From Agaribacillus aureus (GTDB lineage: Bacteria; Bacteroidota; Bacteroidia; Cytophagales; Cyclobacteriaceae), in contig JAUJEB010000005.1 of NCBI GenBank assembly GCA_030442055.1, positions 62,001 to 126,000 on the forward strand: a stretch of DNA of 64,000 bases, in the 5' to 3' direction. Shown piece by piece: positions 51,532-61,175 of this stretch. A program made the position numbers and the translations under genes. The number at the start of each line of letters is the position of its first letter. Positions within the stretch are counted from its first letter, which is position 1. The notes below the pieces were generated by a model. That model did no database searches. It was not told the DNA's origin and saw only the letters and a program-made list of their open reading frames with translations.

Positions 51532-53502
51532 TTAGTTACCGATAATTTCAATCTCTGTTCGCCGGTTTATTTCTCTCCCGCCAATTTCGTCATCATTTGA
51601 AACCAAAGGTTTTTCTTCCCCAAATCCTTTAGAGGATAACCTACTTGGATCAATACCATAACTAATTAAATATCTTTCTACGGCCTTAGACCTTCTCCGC
51701 GATAAGGCCTTATTGTAATTATCGTCTCCTACATTATCGGTATGACCATTGATCTGGACCTTCAGATTAGGTGTGCGGTTGAGTAGCTGATAAATCCTGT
51801 CTAGCTCCGAAATGGACTCCGGTTTTATTTCGGATTTGCCACTATCAAAGAAGATGTTTTTCAGAATTACGCGGGAGCCAACGTCGGCAGGCTTTAACCT
51901 TATCGTTGCATTTATACTTTTATCAGTCAGTATGGCTCTTTTTTTAAAGCTTCTGGAATGGAACAGGTACCCATCTTTTTCAACAGTCAGACCATAATTC
52001 TTATTGGCGGGGATTTGTAATTCAAATGTGCCGTTTTGCGGATTGGTGTATTTGACAGCTACGACCAAATTTCTGCTGTTATCGGATAATACCAATTTGG
52101 CCCTGATCGGTTTTTCCGTATTGGCGTCAATGACTTTACCGCTAAATATAACCAGGGGCGCCTTGGAACTTTTCTCTATTTTCAAGTCGATTTCGGGTTC
52201 ATTGGTTTCCTCAATTTCCACATTTTTGGTTTTTTTCAAATCGACGTAATCTCTTTGGTCCATCAAAATGCTGTAAATATCATTCCCGCCAAGGCCGTCT
52301 TCTTTTGCCGTGGCATAATACCCTCTTGTGTTGCTGGCGCCAATTACAAAATAAATTTCGTCTCTTGCCGTATTAATCGGAAAACCAAGGTTTCTCGGTC
52401 TTCCCCATTTTCCTTTTATATAGGGGCTTCTAAATATATCATATCCTCCCATACCGAAATGACCGCGTGAGCTGAAGTATAACATGTTATCTTCCGGATG
52501 AATAAAGGGAGCGTCTTCATCTTCTTTGGTATTGATTTTTGGTCCGGCATTTATCGCCGGGCCCCATTTTCCATCGTCTTGCAATTCACTTATGTATATG
52601 TCCAGACCCCCGTGTCCTCCGGGACGGTCGCTTGAGAAATACAATTTTTTGCCGTCTGCTGTCAAGGATGCTGAAAGTTCGCGGTACCTTGAATTAATGT
52701 TGGCATTGAGCGGTGTGGGTTTTGACCAATTGCCACCGTCAAAGTTGGACACGAAGATATCTCCATTGCCGACGCTGTAATAAATAAATACCTGTTTTCC
52801 ATCAGGGGCAAAGGCGATGGCGGCATCGTGGTAAGGCGTGTTAATATTTTCACCTAATTTTTCGGGGGTGGTCCACTGCCCGTTGGACTTCCTGCTGATA
52901 TAAATGTCTTCATAATAGTTATTGTCAGAGGCTAATTGATCGTCGTTGGAACCTTTTCTTCTGGATGTGAAAATTAAGGTGGATTCGTCTGCGGAGATTA
53001 GCGGCGCATAATCGTGACTCTCGGAATTAACAACAGATCCCAGGTTCTCAATTTTGACCTCTTTCGGATTATTGACATATTCAATGCCCATATTGCATTG
53101 TTTAATATTTTGGTCAATAATAAACTTGTCATATGCCTTGGGCCGGAAGGAAAGGTAATGATCCAGCGCTTTTTCAAAATTATTGGAAAACTGGTAAGCC
53201 TGCGCCAGGTAAAACTCCAGGTCAGGATTGTATTCCGGAAATTCATCAAATACTTTTTTGAGATAGGTCATCGCTTCATGTTTGAAGCTTCCTTCAAGAT
53301 AAGCCATACCCAGCCTATAATCTATGGCTACATTACCACCAATAATATCGCTTGCTCTTTTATAATGTTCAGCAGCTTCATCAAAATATCCTTTCTGATA
53401 AAACTTATCACCTTTCTTTATTAATTTTTTATAGCCCTGGCCCTCAACCTTAGACCAAGTTAATATCAGCAAAATTAAAATGGTAAAAACCCGATTGGCC
53501 AT
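51532..53502 (-). CDS. PorE-like TPR/propeller/OmpA outer-membrane protein
   Basis: The 656-residue protein has a signal peptide (about 1-22), TPRs (about 25-130, GDKFYQKGYFDEAAEHYKRASDII and similar), and a beta-propeller with PD40 repeats (about 165-400, for example LTADGKKLYFSSDRPGGHGGLDIYISEL). A carboxypeptidase-regulatory-like domain (about 430-510, KPIRAKLVLSD) and a C-terminal OmpA domain (about 550-656, LKVQINGHTDNVGDDNYNKALSRRRSKAVERYL) follow. This is the architecture of PorE, a T9SS component that anchors the machinery to peptidoglycan; a general OmpA-family role is the alternative. Together with the sorting-tail protein nearby, it supports a T9SS. Confidence 0.85.
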   Translation of the reverse strand: MANRVFTILILLILTWSKVEGQGYKKLIKKGDKFYQKGYFDEAAEHYKRASDIIGGNVAIDYRLGMAYLEGSFKHEAMTYLKKVFDEFPEYNPDLEFYLAQAYQFSNNFEKALDHYLSFRPKAYDKFIIDQNIKQCNMGIEYVNNPKEVKIENLGSVVNSESHDYAPLISADESTLIFTSRRKGSNDDQLASDNNYYEDIYISRKSNGQWTTPEKLGENINTPYHDAAIAFAPDGKQVFIYYSVGNGDIFVSNFDGGNWSKPTPLNANINSRYRELSASLTADGKKLYFSSDRPGGHGGLDIYISELQDDGKWGPAINAGPKINTKEDEDAPFIHPEDNMLYFSSRGHFGMGGYDIFRSPYIKGKWGRPRNLGFPINTARDEIYFVIGASNTRGYYATAKEDGLGGNDIYSILMDQRDYVDLKKTKNVEIEETNEPEIDLKIEKSSKAPLVIFSGKVIDANTEKPIRAKLVLSDNSRNLVVAVKYTNPQNGTFELQIPANKNYGLTVEKDGYLFHSRSFKKRAILTDKSINATIRLKPADVGSRVILKNIFFDSGKSEIKPESISELDRIYQLLNRTPNLKVQINGHTDNVGDDNYNKALSRRRSKAVERYLISYGIDPSRLSSKGFGEEKPLVSNDDEIGGREINRRTEIEIIGN

Positions 53503-53887
53503 AGTAATCAGCGGAAAAATATGAGTAATATAAACGCCAAATCTAACCTTTAATTAAACAGAATAAACAGCAATTAATCGATGAAGGTATTATGTGTAAG
53601 GTTTTATAAAAAATCATTGCTATCGACTCTCAATGGATCTTCATTGTATTTGGAAAATGTAATGATCTGGACTGGTCAGCTACGTCTGTGGTATCTATAG
53701 AATAGGATCATGGCCTCTGTATAACTTGTGCTCAAACCTTCGCGCAAAGGAAACAGCGCCTTCTTGAAAAAAGGGTTTTGCCAATGCGCGAAGGGGTTTG
53801 TCTATCATGTGTCTTCACATTTAGTGAGGTTAGCATGTCGCTTGGAGCTAACACGACCATCAAATAGACCACAGTTCACTTATTATT
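53503..53887. other. Gap with a promoter element and an inverted repeat
   Basis: No gene is seen. CCTTCGCGCA (53737-53746) and TGCGCGAAGG (53785-53794) form a perfect 10-bp inverted repeat with a 38-base loop, and AAA/TTT pairing continues beyond a GG bulge. Its loop also holds CTTCTT and AAAGGG. It may be a remnant repeat or a structured 3' region of the DUF1501 gene. Confidence 0.45.
53538..53545 (-). promoter_or_regulatory. -7 promoter element of the PorE-like gene
   Basis: The minus strand reads TAGATTTG, an exact TAnnTTTG match about 35 bases before the ATG. A TTTA lies at about the -33 distance. Confidence 0.45.
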
Positions 53888-55540
53888 TTACCTGTTTTGT
53901 ACGATAAGTCGTTTGGTCGCCTTCAAATTGTCGGCATCGATTTTATATAAATAAGCGCCCGCCTTAAATCTCGTCAAATCTACTGTAACCTGGTGTTCGC
54001 CGGCACTCTGATGTTCATCTACTACTACTTTCACCATTTGGCCTGTGGTATCATAGATTTTCAGGCGTACATGGGATGCATTATTTATATAATAAGAAAA
54101 ATTCGTTTTTTCCTTGGCAGGATTTGGATAGCAGGAATCCAATCTAAAGCGATTATTGAAAAACTCTTCCTTGGTACCGGTTATCAACGTTCCAAATACA
54201 TCTACCTTGGTGGCTGCATATTGATCGAAGCGCGTTTGTACCAAAGCCTCATTGCTGGCTCCCATCCAATCTTGCAAAACAGCTGCAAAAACCTGTCTGT
54301 AATCAAATTGGTGTCTTAAATTCCCCCTGTCTAAATCAGCCAAATCCGGATTGGTGCCGTAAACACCGGGCCTTACTCCTTTCCCAAATACAAACATGGG
54401 TGCGGCGGTGCCATGGTCGGTACCGTAACTTCCATTGGAGGCTGCCCGTCTTCCGAATTCTGAAAATGTCATGGTCACCACACGGTCTTCCAGTCCTAAG
54501 AATTTCAGATCATCCTGAAAGGCCTTGACCGCTGAGGAAACATGATAAAGCAAGGCTGCATGGGCTCCCATCGATGGGTCTCCCGCCACCACCTGATCGG
54601 CGTGGGTGTCAAACCCTCCTATTTTTGCTAAAAATATTTTTGTTTTCGAGCCACCGCTTAACAGCCTGGCAATGAGTTGTAACTGCCCTGCGAGAGGGTT
54701 GCTTGAAAAACGGTTGCCGGCATCAAACGGATATTTTTCAGGATAGGTGACATTGGCACTGTTCATTCCATTTTCAAATACATCTTTTAGCCGTCCTGCG
54801 TATTGATTGGATTTTTCTTCTATATCCATGATCCACTGCAGCTCCTGCCCGTAATGCGTGTCGGCCACGGACTCCGGAGGTAAGCCTCCAACGCTGGTGA
54901 TCAGATCATAAAATTGATTCGGGTTTCTTGCGGAGATCGCGGCGGGAATGCCTGTTTCCCGGTGAAACATCAGCGAAACATTGTTGCCGATTTCCAAACC
55001 CAGCGGATCTGGCATCTCAGTGCTTGGATAGTCGTCCGGGTAACCGGGAAAGCAATGATCAAGATATCTTCCGGCCCACCCTGATGAATACTCATCATCG
55101 TAGCCGCCGCCCATCCACCAGATGTCCCGACTTCTAAAGTGGGATTGGTTAAGGTTTTCATAACCGACAGCCTGCACGATGGCTGCTTTACCTTCATCGT
55201 ACAACTCCTTGATACCCAGCATGTCCGGATGTAGTCCTACTTGCTCCTGAACATTCAGGCTGTTATCAAGATCGATATAACCGCGGCTGCCACTGTCTGA
55301 AATGGCAACATTGGGTCTCAAATTGATGTAATTCCCATACTGATCCACGGGGATGATGGTATTCAAGCCATCGTTTCCGCCATGTAATTGTATCAGAACC
55401 AATACTTTATCGTTATCTGCACCGCTGGCAGCCAAGGTTTTCAAAGTGCTCTGGCCTAACACCGTCAAGGGCAATCCATTTAGCATAAACGGGGTAGCGC
55501 CAGTTATAGATAGTTTTTTTATAAATCCTCTTCGTTTCAT
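53888..55540 (-). CDS. DUF1501 protein with a T9SS C-terminal sorting domain
   Basis: The 550-residue product begins MKRRGFIKKLSITGATPFMLNG, a twin-arginine-like start, and belongs to DUF1501, a sulfatase-like family: LVLIQLHGGNDGLNTIIPVD, MTFSEFGRRAASNGSYGTDHGTAAPMFVFG. The last 85 residues, RLDSCYPNPAKEKTNFSYYINNASHVRLKIYDTTGQMVKVVVDEHQSAGEHQV, ending LYKIDADNLKATKRLIVQ, form a typical T9SS type A sorting domain, so it is exported to the cell surface. It follows the DUF1800 gene by 27 bases; these families nearly always occur as a pair. Substrate unknown. Confidence 0.9.
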   Translation of the reverse strand: MKRRGFIKKLSITGATPFMLNGLPLTVLGQSTLKTLAASGADNDKVLVLIQLHGGNDGLNTIIPVDQYGNYINLRPNVAISDSGSRGYIDLDNSLNVQEQVGLHPDMLGIKELYDEGKAAIVQAVGYENLNQSHFRSRDIWWMGGGYDDEYSSGWAGRYLDHCFPGYPDDYPSTEMPDPLGLEIGNNVSLMFHRETGIPAAISARNPNQFYDLITSVGGLPPESVADTHYGQELQWIMDIEEKSNQYAGRLKDVFENGMNSANVTYPEKYPFDAGNRFSSNPLAGQLQLIARLLSGGSKTKIFLAKIGGFDTHADQVVAGDPSMGAHAALLYHVSSAVKAFQDDLKFLGLEDRVVTMTFSEFGRRAASNGSYGTDHGTAAPMFVFGKGVRPGVYGTNPDLADLDRGNLRHQFDYRQVFAAVLQDWMGASNEALVQTRFDQYAATKVDVFGTLITGTKEEFFNNRFRLDSCYPNPAKEKTNFSYYINNASHVRLKIYDTTGQMVKVVVDEHQSAGEHQVTVDLTRFKAGAYLYKIDADNLKATKRLIVQNR

Positions 55541-55567
55541 TTTGGTTTCTTTTTTTGGAACAACTAA

Positions 55568-57211
55568 TTAATACAATTGGTACTCGGGTGACTGCATCAA
55601 TGCTCGAAGTAAGCCCTCTAATTGGATTCTTACAGCTGTGTCGTCGCCGGAGATTTTATAGTTATTCCATTCTCCAGCCCAATTGGCGGCAGATAAATTA
55701 TCTAAAAGCACATCGTCTTTAAAATAATCAAACCTTTCCTGGGTGATGATTTCGGGAAATAAATCGTCTATCAATTCCTGCACCAATACATCGGGATCAG
55801 CGGGGTTGGAAATATGCAAAGCATTGTCAACGTATGTGACTATATCCAACTGAAACCCCTGGTTATCTCCGTTTTCTACCAGTACATCTGAAAACTGGTA
55901 CCTTCTGGCTAAACCATTATTGGATATCCAGTTTCTGTTAAATTCCGGATTTTGATGATAGGCAGGATAGCCGGCCACCTCCGGCGGATCATAAAATGAC
56001 ATTCCCTGGTCATTCATATTACCCAATAAACTTCTGAAGGAAACATCAAAAGCCTGCTGTAAATCTGATGACGAATCGGGAATACCGACATTAAAAAATC
56101 GTGTTGCACCGACAACCAGATCCAAAGGTGATTTGATGATGGCCCCGCGACTATCGTCAGTAACAATGCCATTATCAGTATCAAAAAAATGTTGGCTACT
56201 TAACAATTGCTCCAGTACAGGTTGAAATTCATAGTTGTTATTTCTAAAAGTTTCTGCTAAAGGGGTAATAATATCTTGTTCAATCTCATCGGTAATATCG
56301 TAATAGACAAAATACCGATACAATTTGCGACAAATATGTTTGGCGGTTTCATCCTGGTTAAAAATCATGGCAACCAACTGGTCCAACTCATCCAAGGCCG
56401 CTTCTTGGGTAGCCATGCCGTCTACCAATGCATTTGGCTGAATGGTGGTTCCACCAAAAGCATTGCTAAAGGTTTTCACACTGGCGTCGTGGCGATTGGC
56501 CAGGTTACTGCCGTTTAATCGCAAAATGCCGGTAATCAGCCCTGTGTCGGGATCAGTTTCCAGGTACTCCTCGTCATTTACATAACCTGACAATACTTTG
56601 GCGGCCTCCTGCACATCCTGTTCGGTATAATTCGTATAATCCTCAGGACCGATCTGGGGTCCCTTGCCAATAGTATATAACTCCAAATACTCCCGGGCAA
56701 AATTTTCGTTGGGTCGCCCGACTTCATTTAATCGACCATCGAGATAAATCAGCATCGCATTGTCCATACAAATTTTTCTCGAGAGTTCAAGAAAGTTTCC
56801 GGTGGCATATCTGCGAAAAAGTGCATTTTGGTAATAAAGCGCCGTGCTGTCGTTGACCGTAGTGAAACCGGTGGTAAAATGCGTGTGTAGAAAAAAGGTC
56901 ATTCTTTCTCGAATAGAAACCCCTTCTCTGTGCATGAGCTCTAACCACCAACCACGGAAAAAAGTGATTAAATCACCATTTTCACTGTTGAGATCAGTTG
57001 GTTTTGGATTAGTCCAGGGTTGATTGGTCGCAGGATCGCTGGGAGGGTTGGGGTCAGCAACCGGTGTAAACAACTGCGTTAGAATCTGCGCTGCTGTAGA
57101 TCCGGTATATTGGTCAATTTGTAGTTTTGTTGGTCCAAAGGTTGCTCGTTTGAGAAGATGACTCGCTTGTCGTCTTCCTAACGCCCCGCCAAATGGATTT
57201 AGTGAAGCCAT
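55568..57211 (-). CDS. DUF1800 protein
   Basis: The 547-residue protein matches DUF1800: LGRRQASHLLKRATFGPTKLQID at the start, WWLELMHREGVSIRERMTFFLHTHFTTGF, and NENFAREYLELYTIGKG, a strongly conserved family block. HICRKLYRYFVYYDITDEI and SFYDPPEVAGYPAY also fit. No clear signal peptide is present. It is cotranscribed with the DUF1501 gene, and the two are presumed to act together on an unknown polymer or matrix. An 8-bp inverted repeat (57262-57294) lies upstream. Confidence 0.9.
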   Translation of the reverse strand: MASLNPFGGALGRRQASHLLKRATFGPTKLQIDQYTGSTAAQILTQLFTPVADPNPPSDPATNQPWTNPKPTDLNSENGDLITFFRGWWLELMHREGVSIRERMTFFLHTHFTTGFTTVNDSTALYYQNALFRRYATGNFLELSRKICMDNAMLIYLDGRLNEVGRPNENFAREYLELYTIGKGPQIGPEDYTNYTEQDVQEAAKVLSGYVNDEEYLETDPDTGLITGILRLNGSNLANRHDASVKTFSNAFGGTTIQPNALVDGMATQEAALDELDQLVAMIFNQDETAKHICRKLYRYFVYYDITDEIEQDIITPLAETFRNNNYEFQPVLEQLLSSQHFFDTDNGIVTDDSRGAIIKSPLDLVVGATRFFNVGIPDSSSDLQQAFDVSFRSLLGNMNDQGMSFYDPPEVAGYPAYHQNPEFNRNWISNNGLARRYQFSDVLVENGDNQGFQLDIVTYVDNALHISNPADPDVLVQELIDDLFPEIITQERFDYFKDDVLLDNLSAANWAGEWNNYKISGDDTAVRIQLEGLLRALMQSPEYQLY

Positions 57212-57768
57212 ATCTTAGTATATTTTGGTTGTATTGGTATTTTAAATTCAAATTGATAAAGATATGGCCCGATCGTAACATTTAATGGCCATATTAAAGT
57301 GGTTATATTACATAAATGATGTTTAAATGTAATTTTAATACACCAACCGTTAGGAAAGATGGGAAGTAGTGTTTTTGTATATTTAGAAGAAACGGTAAAT
57401 ATAAGCCATTTATTGCCTAACTTCCTAGCATCAGGGTTAACGTTTTCACACAAAAGAATTCCTACCTATCGTAAATTACTAATAACGTGGCTGTTATAGC
57501 TTTATAGCCCAATGCTTACGATTTCCAAATGATTATTGGTACCGGTCATTTTTGACAACCAGAGGATCAATTTGAGTGGGGAACTATTAGTGATATAAAT
57601 TCACCAAATAATAATATTTTGAGTTGGCGGTAAATTTTAAGTTTCAGATCTGATCTAAAATTGTGCAAAGTGGGGAAAAATGTTACAGCGGCCTTCCGGA
57701 CTTTTTTCTGATATTGAAAGCGCAACGCAGGTAATATACGGCAGATAAAGTGAGCTATCCCATGCCGG
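57212..57768. other. 557-base non-coding gap
   Basis: No gene was identified. Close to the DUF1800 start, ATATGGCC (57262-57269) and GGCCATAT (57287-57294) form a perfect 8-bp inverted repeat with a 17-base spacer, a possible operator. Frames in the middle (for example 57567-57836) run into the amidase gene and look like chance. Confidence 0.5.
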
Positions 57769-58554
57769 TTATTCTTGTCCGATTTGTTCAAGTTCCTGTT
57801 TGTATACTTTAATAGCCCTGTAGATTCCGGAGGCAAGGTAAACCTGATTCTTTTTATTATTCAAAAATATTTCTTCCTTTTCGTTGGTCAAAAAACCTAG
57901 TTCTACCAAAATGCTGGGCATCGAAGTTTTCCACAATACCAGGAAGCCGGCTTGTTTGACACCCCGGCTATGTCGGTTTATTCTGTTCTTGAATTGTAAC
58001 TCTATTTTATTGGCGATATTCAGGCTGTTTGCCAGATAAGCATTTTGCATTAGTGAAAACAAAATATACCCTTCGGTGCTGCTGGGATCAAACCCTTCAT
58101 AGTTATCCAGATAGTTTTCCTCTTGTAAAATCGATTCGTTTTCTCGAATAGCCACATCCAGATTTCCTCGCGTTTTATGTAGACCCATGGCATAGGTTTC
58201 CGAACCGCGGAAATAGTGTGGACCCGCATTGCAGTGAATGGAGATAAACAAATCAGCATTATTTTTATTGGCGATGTTGGCTCTTTCGTGCAGCTCTATA
58301 AACGTATCGGTTTTACGGGTATAAATTACTTTTACCCCTGGTAAATTTTCTTTTATAATCCTGCCCAATTCCAGTGAGACGGCCAAAGCGACATGTTTTT
58401 CCTTCGAAAATTTTCCTGAACACCCGGGATCCTTACCTCCATGGCCGGCGTCGATGACGATGGTTTTGAGTTTATAGCTGGTTTGTGCCAATAACTGACC
58501 GGAACAGATAACCAGAATAAACAATATGCCTAAATTGATTACGCTTTTCTTCAC
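57769..58554 (-). CDS. N-acetylmuramoyl-L-alanine amidase (Amidase_3)
   Basis: This zinc enzyme cleaves the amide between muramic acid and the stem peptide of peptidoglycan during cell separation. The 261-residue product has a signal peptide (about 1-25, ending SGQLLAQ). Amidase_3 blocks are TIVIDAGHGGKDPGCSG (metal His), ARKTDTFIELHERANIAN-like, DLFISIHCNAG (second His) and SILVELGFLTNEKEE (catalytic Glu). The only start at this frame end is GTG 58554. It is exported to the periplasm, with no SPOR or LysM domain. Confidence 0.9.
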   Translation of the reverse strand: MKKSVINLGILFILVICSGQLLAQTSYKLKTIVIDAGHGGKDPGCSGKFSKEKHVALAVSLELGRIIKENLPGVKVIYTRKTDTFIELHERANIANKNNADLFISIHCNAGPHYFRGSETYAMGLHKTRGNLDVAIRENESILQEENYLDNYEGFDPSSTEGYILFSLMQNAYLANSLNIANKIELQFKNRINRHSRGVKQAGFLVLWKTSMPSILVELGFLTNEKEEIFLNNKKNQVYLASGIYRAIKVYKQELEQIGQE

Positions 58555-58717
58555 TACCTGTAAATTTTGAACGGTTTTTTTCAGTTTTATTTTTCTGCCC
58601 GTATGTCCCTGGTTTCTTTGGCATTCAACCCGGCAACCTCCTAATATGCCGGAATATGCTGAAAGTTTCCCGGCACCTTTGACGATGAATGCTTTTAATA
58701 AATAACAAATTATTTGC

Positions 58718-58775
58718 CAAATTTATACATATCAACCCTAATTTTCCTGAAATTTTTGTTTTGTTAGCAAATTTA
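58718..58775 (-). promoter_or_regulatory. Two -7 elements upstream of the amidase gene
   Basis: The minus strand reads TAAATTTG at 58718-58725 and again at 58768-58775, both exact TAnnTTTG matches 50 bases apart. They lie 164 and 214 bases before the GTG. The long leader between contains GGCA/TGCC repeats that can pair. Confidence 0.4.
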
Positions 58776-58803
58776 TCTTTCAAGTAAACTTAGCCTAAGC
58801 CAC

Positions 58804-60837
58804 TTAGCGAATAATTTTAACCTCCACGCGCCGATTAAACTTTCGTGATGATTCAATCTCATTGCTGGCCACCGGCTGTGTGCCGCCATAGGCTGCAGTG
58901 GTAATTCTATTAGGGTCAATACCTGCATTAATCAGTAATTTTCGGATCATTGCCGCTCGTGACTGGGAAAGCTGGTGTTTGAGATGGAGGCTCCCGCGGT
59001 TATCAGTATGACCTGAAATCTCAATAAGATAAGTAGGGGATTCTACCATTAATTCAATAACTTCCTTTAAATCATCACTCGACTGTGGTAAAACAACGCT
59101 TTTACCTTCTTCAAAATAAATAGTATTTAACTTAACTACCGGATTGTAAACAACACGGTCCATGAAGATATCTTTTTCAATTTCCTGGTAAGTCTTGTCA
59201 GCGGAAACATCGACTTTCACAAACTGGGCTTCATATCCTTCCGCTTTGACCTTAAAACTGTGATTACTATCAAATGGCATTACCAGGCTGTACTTGCCGT
59301 CATGTGGCCCGGTGTTGGCGACCGGCATTTTCTCGACGATGTTGTTTTTTTCCAAATAAAAGCTGGCCACGATCGGTTTTTGGCTTTTAGCATCAAAGAC
59401 TTTCCCTTTTACTAATACCACCGGCTCCGGTCTCAATTCCTGGGGCAAGGCGATACGATAGATATTCATCGGATTTTTTGCAGTCCCCTTTCCATGTACA
59501 AAATAGGCATAGTTGCCCGATGCCGGAATGCTGTAATAAGCGTCCCAACCGGGAGAATTAACATTATCACCAAGATTTTGAGGTTTCGTCCAATTTTGCC
59601 AGGTGTCATCGGTCCGCTGCGTATAATAAATATCGCTGCCCCCATATCCACCGTGACCCTCGGAGGCGAAATACAGCGTCTTATCGTCTGCGGCGAGGAA
59701 AGGTGAAAATTCTGCCTTATGCGTATTTATCATGTTGCCAATATTGACCGGGTGGCTCCAGATATTTTCATCTTCCAGAAAACTGACGTATAGATCCTGG
59801 TCCCCATAACTATCATTTTGTTCAATAGCCATCAACAGCACCTTGCCGTTACTGGACAAATAGAAGTCAGCATAGCGACTGTTGTTGTAATAGCCCTTGA
59901 TAAAAACCTGCCTTGGAAAACTCCAGCCGGTTTTAGTTCTTTTAGAGATAGAGACACCATTCAGATCCATCCCCGATTCAAAGCGTTGGTACCGGTTTAT
60001 CAATAGCAGCGTGTTACCATCGGCGCTGACTGCACTGACCCCATTAGGATATTCGTTATTTAGTGGGGGTCCGATATTCTTAGCCAGGTTCCAGCTATCA
60101 TATTCCCATCGGGAGTAATAAATATCCTGATCATCAAACTTGCCATTCATATTTCCCGGGTAGTTCTTTCTGGAAAAGTAAAGAGTCTGTCCGTCTGGAG
60201 AAATGATGGGTTTGATTTCGGAGTATTGGCTGTTAATGTTGAAGCCAAGATTCTCTTTCTCCGAAGTGAAACTATTTTCCTCCACATAATTTTTTAAACC
60301 CAGCTTTAACAAATCTTCCCGAAGCAACTGCTGATTGTCATAATCTGCAATGCCAATCGCATCGATCTGACACCAGCCCTTCTGGACAGAGGTGTTAATA
60401 GTTAATTCCACTTTTTTGACCTTGTAATCCGTTTTCTGCAGTCGCAGGCAAAATGTGCGGAAATCGAGCTTGAGTATTTTTGCCGGCGTATTGTAGACCT
60501 GAAATTTTTTACCTGTTTCGTCATATAGGTAAATGTCGGTAATCCTGCCGGGTCCGAAGTTTTCTAAAATGATTACCTGTTGAATACGCTTGGGCTGATC
60601 AAACGAAACAATCAGCGTTCCATAGGTAGCGTAAGAGTTCAGACGAAAGGCTTTTGGATGCGTGCTTCCGTATGGTAGCGCGTCCGGCCTGCCGAGGGCC
60701 TGCTTTCCCGACCAATTTTGAGTGCCGTAGTTATTATGCTGAAATTCGACTTCACGCGCCCACTGAATTTCGTGGGCAATGATCATCGGGCTAAAAAATA
60801 AAAGGGCGGCAAAGGACAGGAAAAATTTATTACACAT
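58804..60837 (-). CDS. OmpA-family protein with beta-propeller (second PorE-like)
   Basis: The 677-residue product (from ATG 60837, MCNKFFLSFAALLFFSPMIIAHEIQWAREVEF) has a signal peptide. A galactose-binding-like domain (about 20-170: QALGRPDALPYGSTHPKAFRL, LIVSFDQPKRIQQVIILENFGPGRITDI) follows, then PD40 propeller repeats (about 190-450, ISPDGQTLYFSRKNYPG), a CRD-like domain (about 465-540) and a C-terminal OmpA domain (EISGHTDNRGSLHLKHQLSQSRAAMIRKLLINAGIDPNRIT). It lacks the TPRs of its neighbour and has the lectin-like domain instead, so it is a relative, not a copy. It is likely in the outer membrane. Confidence 0.85.
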   Translation of the reverse strand: MCNKFFLSFAALLFFSPMIIAHEIQWAREVEFQHNNYGTQNWSGKQALGRPDALPYGSTHPKAFRLNSYATYGTLIVSFDQPKRIQQVIILENFGPGRITDIYLYDETGKKFQVYNTPAKILKLDFRTFCLRLQKTDYKVKKVELTINTSVQKGWCQIDAIGIADYDNQQLLREDLLKLGLKNYVEENSFTSEKENLGFNINSQYSEIKPIISPDGQTLYFSRKNYPGNMNGKFDDQDIYYSRWEYDSWNLAKNIGPPLNNEYPNGVSAVSADGNTLLLINRYQRFESGMDLNGVSISKRTKTGWSFPRQVFIKGYYNNSRYADFYLSSNGKVLLMAIEQNDSYGDQDLYVSFLEDENIWSHPVNIGNMINTHKAEFSPFLAADDKTLYFASEGHGGYGGSDIYYTQRTDDTWQNWTKPQNLGDNVNSPGWDAYYSIPASGNYAYFVHGKGTAKNPMNIYRIALPQELRPEPVVLVKGKVFDAKSQKPIVASFYLEKNNIVEKMPVANTGPHDGKYSLVMPFDSNHSFKVKAEGYEAQFVKVDVSADKTYQEIEKDIFMDRVVYNPVVKLNTIYFEEGKSVVLPQSSDDLKEVIELMVESPTYLIEISGHTDNRGSLHLKHQLSQSRAAMIRKLLINAGIDPNRITTAAYGGTQPVASNEIESSRKFNRRVEVKIIR

Positions 60838-61175
60838 GGACAAGTTCTTCACAACCTGCAATATTTGGAAAAATAAGGGAATTACAAAATCCACAGCTAT
60901 TATATTTTAAGGCTACCAGGGTACTATTTGATCCATTTCCTAAAGTAAAACTTGAAAGAAGAAATCTTAAAAAATTAAACATCAATAGACTAACGATTGA
61001 TTTAGGGGCGGGTAAAATTTTTCTTTAAAAGATTTTTTCGAACCACAAAAATCGAAATTAACCTGGGTTTTTGTGTGGTCTCAGGGAGGTTTGTTCATAA
61101 TTTTAATAGCTTTTTTTCCAGCGACCTTTTCCCCGGTGCATTAGACTAACAAAGTCATCGAAAGATGGCGATAAT
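60838..61175. other. Gap with a hairpin
   Basis: No gene is seen. ACCACAAAAA and TTTTTGTGTGGT near 61041-61079 form an imperfect hairpin that could end the oxidase-subunit transcript on the minus strand. No promoter for the OmpA-family gene was found. Confidence 0.4.

Noticed and set aside
57567-57836. Minus-strand frame of 89 residues
   Set aside because: It runs into the 3' end of the amidase gene, has no recognisable domain and looks like chance.
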